A DNA stretch of 64,000 bases from Litomosoides sigmodontis. Its lineage: Eukaryota; Nematoda; Chromadorea; Rhabditida; Onchocercidae. The notes under the pieces were generated by a model. That model was not told the origin of the DNA. It was given only the letters and a program-made list of their open reading frames with translations, and did no database searches. A program made the position numbers and the translations under genes. The stretch lies in the NCBI GenBank assembly GCA_963070105.1, contig OY718803.1, forward strand, positions 9,715,823 through 9,779,822. The letters run 5' to 3'. Below, piece after piece: positions 1 to 9,104 of this stretch (its first letter is position 1; the number at the start of each line of letters is the position of its first letter).

Positions 1-923
1 CAATGTTCTGAAAGGTTATGGTTTTATCACACCTGATGAAGGTGGAAGCGACGTGTTTGTTCATCAGGCAAGTGAAGTTTTTCTCTAAACTTTTTAGAAC
101 GAAATTTTTAGTTACTTTAAATTCTCTTTAGCCAGGTTTGCTCATCACATTTTGATACCGTTCAAACTTGACTAGTATGATTATAGCTACTTAAATTCCG
201 GCCGTACATATAATTCTATTTTCCATTGCAGTCTGAGTTAAATATGGATGGCTTCCGAAGTCTAGATGCTGGTGAACGTGTTCGCTTCGTGGTACGAAAG
301 CGACCGGAAGGTAACGAAGCAACGGCTGTCGTAAGTGCAGAACCGGGTGGGAAACTGAAAGGAAGTTCTATCAGACCTCTTGGAAGGAATAAATCACATG
401 TTATAAGGTTGTCGATTTATATCACTTTTCTGATTGTTTAGAATGTGGCAGGTACTTAAATGGTTTGGTGTGCATTTGTAGTTTTCCAGTTTAATAACGT
501 AACACATTTATGAAGAGCTAACTCTTCTGACGGTACGTTTTTCATAGATGGCGTTGAAGGCTTTTTCATCGTTGGCGGAGAGGATGGAAGAGTGAAATTC
601 CTACTTCTATTCAATATGTGCTAAGAATTATTGTTATATAAAAAAGTGCATTTTTCATCAAATAGCTTATTTATTTTTGCGTTTGCAGGTGTTTTAAATG
701 TGGTCATTACGGGAATCATACAGCAGCCAAATGTAAAACACAAGTGGGAACTGAAAAGGCGTGCTATGGATGTCATGCAGCCGATCATTTGGTCGCTGAT
801 TGCCCACAAAAAGTAAACTTTAAAAATGATAGTAAAACAAAAAAGAACGGTACCGGAGGAAATGGTAAAAATGAGGAAGTGACGAAAGTAGAGAATGCTA
901 TAGAACTAGAATCAAAACAATGA
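1..923 (+). CDS. lin-28: LIN-28 RNA-binding protein, 3' part (5' end outside window)
   Basis: Heterochronic RNA-binding protein that blocks let-7 maturation. Coding exons are 1-67, 232-407 and 689-923, all phase-consistent, ending in TGA at 921-923. The first two exons encode most of a cold-shock domain (GYGFITPDEGG, DVFVHQ, then MDGFRSL). The last exon encodes two CCHC zinc knuckles, CFKCGHYGNHTAAKC and CYGCHAADHLVADC, then a charged, low-complexity tail ending ELESKQ. The first knuckle has C-x2-C-x5-H-x4-C spacing, one residue longer than vertebrate LIN28; as I recall, C. elegans LIN-28 shares this. Cold-shock domain plus paired knuckles is diagnostic for LIN-28. The intron at 68-231 starts with GC, not GT; the only GT nearby would give an immediate stop. 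The start codon lies upstream of the window. The 3' UTR carries lin-4 and let-7 seed matches, listed separately. Confidence 0.97.
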
Positions 924-1752
924 AAAACGGAAAAACAATTTACTCGAAGTTAAAAGACACCATCGTCGACAAAGTGTTCTTAAATTCCCTAATTTGCGAG
1001 ATTTTCTGAAACTATTTGACATTATAGAAGAGGCATATTTGCTAAATGGGAAGGTCCGCAGTCGTTGACTGCAAATTTTTTTACTTTTCTTTTTGCCTTG
1101 CACATTTCATAATACATATGCGGCCTTGTCTCAACGTATTTCAGTCTAATTTGCTCCAATACTTATTTCTTGAAACTTAAATTATCCCTTCGCTATTGAT
1201 GACGTTTTTAGCTTTGCGAATCTTAGCTCATTATACTTAGTGGAAGGTTGGTGGAAGTACAATTAAATTAGAAGCAGGCCTACCTACTTTTGGATACATT
1301 TAACGTTATTGTCAAAACTTTAATGTTTTTGCACCTGGAGATATGCATTTGACACTGCTAGGAATATGAGAAATAGTACGGCCTTTTAAAAAAAAACAAT
1401 TTTTGAAAACCTACATCTAATTTCATACCTTTGTAAATTGCAAAAAAATAAGGCATAAATAGTCTACTAGGTCAGTATTTTTTTTCATTATTTTATATCC
1501 ATAGGTGCCTGAGTGCTTAGTTCTTGTACTTTTATATCCGATCATAAACATAATATATCCGAATCACTTTTGTAGTAGTCTATTCTTTCTAAGCTCTTTA
1601 AATTCTGTACTTTAATTTTTGTTGTTACTCTGCCTTTATTAATCTTCTGTGCTATAGTGACTGTTGTATACGTTGTCATTACCACTATTATCAAAATTAC
1701 TCAGGAATTGTGCATGACCTCACTTTGGTGATTATTGGATCTACCGACTGAT

Positions 1753-1759
1753 TACCTCA
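1753..1759 (+). promoter_or_regulatory. let-7 seed match (7mer-A1) in lin-28 3' UTR
   Basis: The sequence reads TACCTCA, complementary to let-7 nucleotides 2-7 with an A opposite nucleotide 1. It lies 830 bases after the lin-28 stop codon. In C. elegans, lin-28 is a known target of the let-7/lin-4 heterochronic pathway; use of this copy is inferred. Confidence 0.6.
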
Positions 1760-1786
1760 GAATGTAGCTTTCCATACCTTATCTCA

Positions 1787-1793
1787 TACCTCA
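1787..1793 (+). promoter_or_regulatory. second let-7 seed match (7mer-A1)
   Basis: A second TACCTCA, 34 bases downstream of the first. This spacing is within the range in which neighbouring microRNA sites can cooperate. It is followed by GG, giving CTCAGG, which resembles but does not complete a lin-4 seed match. Confidence 0.6.
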
Positions 1794-1817
1794 GGTTTAA
1801 ATTGTTTTATGTTGCAA

Positions 1818-1825
1818 CTCAGGGA
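1818..1825 (+). promoter_or_regulatory. lin-4/miR-125 8-mer seed site in lin-28 3' UTR
   Basis: CTCAGGGA is a perfect 8-mer match to lin-4 nucleotides 2-8 plus the A opposite nucleotide 1. It lies 25 bases after the second let-7 match and about 45 bases before the polyadenylation signal. C. elegans lin-28 is down-regulated by lin-4 through a single 3' UTR element, so conserved control is the simplest reading. Confidence 0.75.
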
Positions 1826-1869
1826 TGTTTCTTATTTTACCAGGTTGTGATTTTTCATGTTAATAGTTA

Positions 1870-1875
1870 AATAAA
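1870..1875 (+). terminator. polyadenylation signal of lin-28
   Basis: AATAAA on the plus strand, the first such hexamer after the microRNA site cluster, and in the right place to close the lin-28 3' UTR before the convergent thoc-3 gene. Confidence 0.6.
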
Positions 1876-2296
1876 TGATTTGCACAGCTTGCGTGGTTAC
1901 ATTTTACAATGATAATACTGGTAGTGTAACAGTGACTTTGGTAACAGTGGAAGACTCGAAGTATACGTTACTATCTGATTCTCACGGATTCAACATCCGC
2001 AAAAGAGAAAGGGTTCTTGCCAGTTAAGCTTAGTATCTGCAAGTTGTAAGGATTCCTTGCTTCAGTGTGGACTATGAAGCCGAAGTTATAGAACTAGTGT
2101 TTCACAACATTTTATAACAAAAGCAGTTCAAACACTGACGCGTATAAATTTGAATGAGGAAATTGTACATAAAATAATTCAAAGCAAACAGAGTAAAGTC
2201 CAGTAATGGAGCCCAGAACTTCAAATCCTGAGAGTTCTGTGCTCAGGAGGTTCATTCTCAACAAACTTTTACTTAAATTGCTTTAGATTCCTCCGC

Positions 2297-2302
2297 TTTA
2301 TT
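2297..2302 (-). terminator. polyadenylation signal of thoc-3
   Basis: AATAAA on the minus strand, about 25 bases after the thoc-3 stop codon, implying a 3' UTR of only some 40-50 bases. lin-28 and thoc-3 are convergent, and about 400 unassigned bases separate their ends. Confidence 0.65.
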
Positions 2303-2327
2303 TGTTCATCTGTTACACAATAATATT

Positions 2328-4482
2328 TTACATAGGAAATCCAAAGATGTTGACAGTAACTTCTCGATCACGACTATCTAGAGATGGAGCTGATGCATAT
2401 GCGAGCAAATAAGCACTCGGATGCCAAGCACATGTAAACGTTTCAGCATTTACTCGAAGCTCGTGCACTCTAAAATAGGAAAACCAAATTTCAGAACCAA
2501 AACCGTTTTTGCTGTAAAGTAGCAAAATACCATGCTGTAGCTTGATACAATTTATTAAAACAAGAAACCTTGCACCATTTTCTGCCCAACAAATATCGAT
2601 AAAATGATCTTCACTAGCACAAGCTATCATTTGACTGTCCGCACTGAATGAGATCGAACGTAAAGGATAATCCAATCTACAACACACATAAGTTATTCAC
2701 TTAGCCAACCAAAAAAATCACATAGTTAGTTAGCTATTGCATAAACCATACCAATTTACTCGTTTATGGAGTTACATTTTACATAATGTAAAATTAAATA
2801 AATATAATATGACGAACCTTCCCATATTTGATTCACAGATAAGCTCATTAGCATCCCAAATCGAGCACACTGCATCCGATGCACCGACAGCGAAACGTCG
2901 ACCATCAGGTGAAACAGCCAAACAAACGCAAGTAGCTTGGGCAGGATGTGCTTGCAACATTCGCCAATGTGTCACATCAGGTGTCCTAAAATTTAAGTTC
3001 AATGTTTCATGAATTTGCTAAGGTAAGTCCCTCTTCTCCCCATCAAATTCTGTTAAAAAGTAGAAATCGCCAAGTACAATATAATTTAAAAAATTTACGA
3101 GAAAATGTTGACTTGTCCACTACCCATTGCCACAAATAAATATTTCCCAGATGGATCAAACGCAAATTCATTCACTTCATCTTTCAGTGATTCAACTTTG
3201 ATTGTTTTCAAATTTCGGCTATCAAGAATGCTCAACGAATCTTCCTTGTCTCCGTATGCTAAATATGTACCACAGGGCGACCATGCAACGTTCAAATTCT
3301 GCGCTGTAAATTACAAGGAAATAAAAAAACTCTAAAATGTTCTACGTGACTTATGAAAATATAACGAACAAAGATCCCATTTGCAATATCAATATGCAAT
3401 ACCAGTATGGGTTTCGCCGAAATTAAACAGAATTTAATGCTTCTTTGTTTAGAACAAACACACCCCTTGAAAGTTTTACGACTCATCTCAACATAATAAG
3501 TTTTAATCAAGTAATTATACGATGCATAAATAATAGTTCCTAATACTGGATGGGCGTATTACCTTTAGTATTTAATCTAGTATGTGTCCGTGCTTGTCGA
3601 ATATCCCATAATCGAACAGATTTATCCGCACTCGCTGAAGCTAGCAAATATGGATTTGATGGATGAAAAGCAACTTGATCAACTTGCTCGTTGTGACCAA
3701 AACCACGGAAAATCGTCTTCTACAATGAAAATAACTTTGTTTCATTTCTATCTGAAACTGTTGTATATGTGTAATCATACAAAAAATAACGTAAAAATTG
3801 TACGATCCTTATAAATAGTGCCTTAAATGTAGCATTCACTTTATGTTTTACTTGTTATTTATGCATCTTCCAAAAATATTCTTCTATTTCAAAATAAATT
3901 TTAACTCGAATTCCAAACAAGATAAGAAAAAATACGATGACTTAAACCAATAAAACATTAATATTTTACAGTACTATCGTTTGTTCCATTTACACTCATA
4001 TCATAAACACTAACCATTCGAAATGACGAATCAAATGTTATCACTGACACACTTTTTTCCGCTCCTGCAGCTAGGCGAGTACCATCACAATTCCAAGACA
4101 CAGTAAGAGGTCGTGGTACCTGCAATCCTTACATTTGCAACAAAAACACCATACCACAGTTTCTATGCATTTAACTTTTTTGTAGCATTTAACAGTATTT
4201 GCAATAAAAATCAACAAAAATAAATACAAATTCTAAGCTCGGCATCTCAAATGTCTCATCAAACACTCAATAAAATGTCTAACTTAATGATCTAAAAACC
4301 ATGTACACGCAAACACACACACACACACAGACCTGCATGTCGTAGGTTTTAACCCGGTCATTTTTTTTGAAGTGCGAAATAGCATCCTGAAATGTCTGGA
4401 TCTTTGCAGATGTTGCTGATGACGATAAGCCGTTCTTCCGTTGCAATGTTGTTGAAGACTGTTCCTGACTTTGTGTACCCAT
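2328..4482 (-). CDS. thoc-3: THO complex subunit 3 (WD40 repeat protein)
   Basis: Component of the THO/TREX complex that couples transcription to nuclear mRNA export. Seven exons, from the start: 4333-4482, 4015-4119, 3563-3719, 3099-3303, 2818-2985, 2569-2676, 2328-2469. All phases agree, giving 344 residues, close to the size of human THOC3. After a Ser/Thr-rich N-terminus the protein is a chain of WD40 blades: TVSWNCDGTRLAAGAEKSV, VAFHPSNPYLLASASADKSV, WSPCGTYLAYGDKEDS, SIWDANELIC, then LDYPLRSISFS and ACASEDHFID. The last two are very close to the family's LDWPVRTLSFS and ASASEDHFID. It ends NIFGFPM, like the family's VKLFGLP. The donor of intron 1 runs straight into a TG dinucleotide repeat. 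Confidence 0.95.
4313..4329 (-). repeat. TG microsatellite at the thoc-3 intron 1 donor
   Basis: A CA run on the plus strand, TG in the thoc-3 transcript, beginning 4 bases inside intron 1 directly after GTC. UG-repeat elements beside 5' splice sites are bound by CELF-type and SUP-12-type splicing factors in nematodes. A regulatory role here is only inferred. Confidence 0.8.
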
Positions 4483-6145
4483 TTCGTTTTGTGGCAGATC
4501 GTAATGACAGCTTTAATTTAGTTCCACCAAATATGATAATGAAAAATGGAGAATGATAGGCACATCAAAAGCGCGAGATGAGTGGACAGGTGAATAACTA
4601 TTCTGCAAGCAACAGTTTAGCAAAGGCAATTTCATGGAACATTAGCAGCGTTTGGTCGTCAGCATAGCAGAATTAATGCATTTGAAAAGCTCGACTTACC
4701 TATACCATAGATATCTAACGATAGGCAAAAAGTCAAAGGCAAGTATTGTTTCATAAAAATAATTTGATGAAATTCAAAATTGAATTGGAATTTGTTCCAA
4801 ACAGGAAAATAAAAAGTGAAAAATGGATAATGAAGCACAATAATAACAAAAAGAATATTGCGAATATAAATGAAATACAAAAGAATACAATATGAGAAAA
4901 TCAAATTTCATTTAGAATTCTAGTTGACGATATTTTTGCTTTCTGTAGATAATTTCCTAATATAATATAAAAGAATTGAAATTACAGTTCTGCTAGAGGA
5001 ACAAATCTAATTAATTATTAAAGATACTGAAAACAATTTGTTTAATATAAAATGCACATCTCTAAATCATAAAATCACAAAGGATGAATTAAGTACAAAC
5101 TAATAATTTACAAAGGAAAAAAACTGGCAAAATTTTACTTCGATTTTCTTTTTTAAATCTGAAGAATCCAAAAAAGACAGATGTAAGCGAGAAAGAGAGA
5201 GAGAGCGAGAGAGAGGTAGAAAGAGCAAATAAAAAAGAAGCATATGGTGCAGCAATACATCCTTATCAGTAAACTTCCTAATCACAGTCAACCAATCAAT
5301 CGGTTCGTTCTTGTTAATAACTCTCTCTTTAGTAATTTACTAGCAATTTACAGAACTGAAATACATTTGAGGATAAATCTTTTTTAGAAAAGTAAATTCA
5401 ATTTATGTAAAAAATTTAAATGATCGCTTTTAGCTACTTAACAAAAAGAAAACAAAGGTATGGAAGACTCGAAATAAAAAAAATACTATATCCGATTAAA
5501 GAATTAACTCAATCATCCTGTTAACTTATCGTATGCTTTTTCCACATTTTTCTTATATTTTCTCATAGTTACCCTATTGCCCTATTGCAATAAAAATTTA
5601 TCACAAAATTTATGAATTTTAAGAAGTTTATTATCATGAATATCCCAATCCCACTACTGATCAAATTTTAATGGCATATGAATTTTGAAAAAAAATGACG
5701 GAATTTGTCCAATTTTGAAAAAGCAGCAAAGCAATCACTTACAAAAGAAATCGTACTACTTGCTTACACAACTTAATGGATATAGAACAATAATAATTCC
5801 AATAATTTTAATATTTCCTAATATTTTTGCAAATAGGAAAAAATTTCTTCTGTTGCTTCTTTAGAGGAAAAAAATAGCTCTATTAATAAGTAAAATTAAT
5901 TGCTAAAGTTGAAATGAAAATGATCATTATCCATGACTATTATTCATTCATTCCTTTCTAGAAAATGGTAATCTTAATTAGTGAAAAGGCAATACTAGTG
6001 GAAAGCGCATATCATTGAAATTTAAATTTCATTTAGAAGAAAAGTTAAAAACATACCATTTTGATTGTTGCTGTTGCTATGTTGCATTAGTCATCAAATA
6101 ATTTCAACTTGAAATAAATTTTCAGATTGGAAAAAAAGGTCAGGA
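4483..6145. other. divergent intergenic region, thoc-3 / Ctr gene
   Basis: AT-rich spacer between the divergent thoc-3 (minus) and the copper-transporter gene (plus), presumably holding both promoters. A short GA tract lies around 5192-5215. I see no convincing coding exon or RNA gene. Confidence 0.5.
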
Positions 6146-6997
6146 ATGTGGTCATGGTTTCACTTCACTGTTAACGATGTTCCATTATTTCAATCATGGA
6201 AAATTGATACTGCATGGAGTAAGTATGCATGGATAATTAGCACATATGAATCAGAATCATTATTGTCATCTGTCATTTGTTGAATTCACTAATAGTGATA
6301 AAATTCTAAGGGAACCATTACAGGTATACAATTCAATTAATAATAATGAAGAATGAAATTACAAATTTTGTTAAAATTCTAAACAAAATCTAAAAATTAA
6401 AATGCATCAGAAATGATGATCAGCTGTCTTGGAATTTATCTCCTCGGAATATTTTTTGGAGCAATCAAATTATTCCGAAAAAAATTTAATCTAGCATTAT
6501 CAAGTTCATCGTTAGCAACGGACGACACAGTGTAAGTTAATTCTATTTAACTTTAAATTAGGCACAGCATTTGTACGTGAACGATCTTATCAACAAATTC
6601 AATTCCTACGCAGGTAAGTGAGTAAAGAAATAGCGTCAAACAATAGTAAATTCCTAATTATCATTTAACTCTCCAAACACATAAAAAGTATTCACAAACA
6701 ATACTACTTCATTGTAAGCATACTTGTGATTTATTTAATTAATTTATTAAATGATTGAAAACGAAAGAAAAATAAATTAGGAAAAGTGGCGTTTTTTAAA
6801 CCTTCTTCTCTTGTAAAGTTAAATTTTTGTCTTTCAGACTGATCAAGACTATCTGTCATCAAATATTTCTAGTAACCTTATTTGCGATACAACTTACTAT
6901 CAGTTATCTCCTCATGCTAATATTCATGTCTTATTCGGTTTGGTTTGCTATGGCGGTCATCTTAGGCATTACCACCGGACATTGCCTCTTTGAATAA
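6146..6997 (+). CDS. Ctr/SLC31-family copper transporter (short form)
   Basis: Predicted trimeric copper-uptake channel in the plasma or endosomal membrane. Three exons, 6146-6218, 6411-6531 and 6838-6997, give 117 residues ending in TAA at 6995-6997. The N-terminus MWSWFHFTVNDVPLF matches the Ctr entry to TM1 (Met and Phe-His-rich, then F-x-x-W). TM1 is in exon 2 (CLGIYLLGIFFGAIKLFRKK). Exon 3 has the signature TM2-TM3: YLLMLIFMSYSVWFAMAV with the copper-selective M-x3-M, then GITTGHCLF with the G-x3-G helix-packing motif. There is no long Met/His-rich ectodomain. A 3' splice-like site at 6124-6125 just before the start could accept a spliced leader. An AG-GT-bounded segment at about 6560-6613 breaks the frame in this model and is left out; it could be an alternative exon. 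Confidence 0.85.
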
Positions 6998-9104
6998 ACA
7001 TAATTAATACAATAATTAGCAAATTACTCTTTATAATGTGGTTAATTGAAACAAAAAGAAATTGATTGATGACGGCCCACGTTAAATGTATGCATTTACT
7101 TGTTGTATCGTCTGCTGTCGGCGCTTTTGTTCTTTTCGATTGAGCACAGCACACTGGAAACATGCTCGACGACTATTTGGATTACACCATGCTGCTCCTC
7201 GTTTTAATTCTCTTAAGTTCTCTCTTTCGCTAACTTACTTACCTTCCCCCACTTCGTGCTAAGCTCTCAGGTAAGAAAACTGTCTAAAAAAACATTCAAT
7301 TAACTGCTCGCAAGTAATATCCTACTTATAACAGGTAATTAATGCATTAACAGCTAATAATACTCGAGAAGAAACATGTGTGGTCATTTGATCTGACCAA
7401 TTCTACAGCACGAACTTTGCTGGATGAAACAAAAGAAGCAGATAATAACAAATTATTGTAGCTGCTACCATGAGATGAAATATTGAGTGATTAAAAATTA
7501 ATTACTTATAAGATGCTAACGAGTAAACGTGAGCGAGAAAAAAGTTTACGTTCAGTTTATAACAAAAAAAAATCATTAAAAAGAATTTTACCGCCTCATC
7601 AAATAACTACTTTACCGTTTGTTGAACTTTTAGTTTGGAATACTAACTGCCTAATACAAATCATTTTCACACCACTTATTTTACACCTTCAAACGTCTCA
7701 GAGCACCAGCAATACTTTGCATTACTCACCCGCACTCTCTCCCTCTCTTCTCCCTCCTTCCTCTCTTCGTTTCTCTCCCATATGATCGACCAATCAAAAC
7801 TTATCAAATGATTTGCTAATTGTTAAACTAAACTGAAATTGAATACCGAATTACATGTGCCATAGCAATGAATCATAACATTTACTCAGCTATGATTCAT
7901 GCATTTTCGATAACAAATGTTTTCTATTTAATCACTCCAATTTTTTGCTTCACCTCTTCAACGACCGATGCGATAGGAATTGCTGCCAGCCATACCACTC
8001 AACGTCGAAAGCTACCGGCCAAAAAGTAAGCGATAACTAATTCTTATAAGTTAATATTTGACTTCCAATGTTTTTTTTTTAAAGAAAAACGAAAAAGAAA
8101 AGAAAGTTAAACTTCTCGTGATTTTTCATATCTGACATCATTTCCTCATCTTATAATGCTGAGAAATCTGAATGAGCTCGCTAAATTATTTTTTCCATAT
8201 TCCTCAACACCAATAATCAATTAACTAATTAAATTACGAGCAACTGAAAACAAAAGAATTCAGACAGTAAATATTAAAAGAAATTACAATAACGCAGAGA
8301 TTCAAAAGACTTAAGACATTGAAGAGCGTTGTTTAAGAGAGAGAAAATATCACTAATATTATGAGATCATCAGAGAATGATAAAACTTCACAAGCTAAGC
8401 ACGAACAAATCAGAGCCAGATCCTTATCCTTTAGCTTGTAGGAAGGATAATAGCTATCAGGTAAGGAAGCGATTTGCTACCAGGTTGGTAACCATCTTGC
8501 TATGCGTGATCCTTCATGGCTTTAGTGGATTCGTTAAATTTGTGGTCGCTTCGTGCTTCTGCTTTTTTTTTCCTTCTTTGTCTCATTCATTTATCATGAA
8601 TTTTCTCTTTTTCCTCAATCTCTCTGAATTTTGGAGCTCTCGTGAATGTTATTTTTTGTATTCGACGTTTATATTAAACATTGTAATGTTTTTTTAATGT
8701 ATAAACTGCAAATGATGTTACTTTAATTCTCTGTCACATTCATTTTCATCTTAAAACAATAAAATCAATTAATAAAAGCTTTGAATGGCTAAAACTATCT
8801 TAAAATGCAACACTAGGTGTTGCTAATTTGAAACAAATGGATTTACAATAAGAATCACGAATTCAACTTGGTAGATTTTCGATGTTTGATCATTGGTCTT
8901 TTTGCGAGCATTGAAAAAACTTAAATTAATCATGTATTTTATTTTATATTAAGCCAGTGTCAGCGTTTCTTATACTGCTTAAGTTTAAATAGTTTATCGT
9001 TTCTCCAATCTTTTCAATTTCAGTTTCGCATAACGTGAACTAAGCCGGCAGTAACACGTAGTATAGAATAACGTACTTGCTCGGCTGCGGACTTATTCTT
9101 GGGC
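6998..9104. other. intergenic region, Ctr gene to fld-1
   Basis: Mostly AT-rich non-coding sequence. An open stretch at 7867-8026 begins like a secretory leader and ends at GTAAGC, and a segment at about 8371-8459 ends at a consensus CAG|GTAAGG donor. The latter could be a non-coding 5' exon of fld-1, because an acceptor follows at 9022-9023. Neither is supported by any recognisable protein family. Confidence 0.35.

Larger units (their letters stand above)
924..1890 (+). other. lin-28 3' UTR
   Basis: About 950 bases of non-coding sequence between the lin-28 stop and an AATAAA signal at 1870-1875. Cleavage is inferred to fall roughly 15-20 bases after the signal. The distal third holds clustered let-7 and lin-4 seed matches. 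No open frame of interest is seen. Confidence 0.7.

Noticed and set aside
6560..6613. Possible extra Ctr exon bounded by AG and GTAAGT
   Set aside because: With the flanking exons as modelled it introduces a stop; direct joining of 6531 to 6838 preserves the conserved TM2-TM3 frame.
7513..7785. 90-residue open frame
   Set aside because: Lys-rich then Ser/Pro/Leu low complexity in a pyrimidine-rich tract; no family motif or splice context.
8377..8697. 106-residue open frame
   Set aside because: Phe/Leu-rich translation of AT-rich DNA that reads through a strong CAG|GTAAGG donor; at most its start is a 5' exon.
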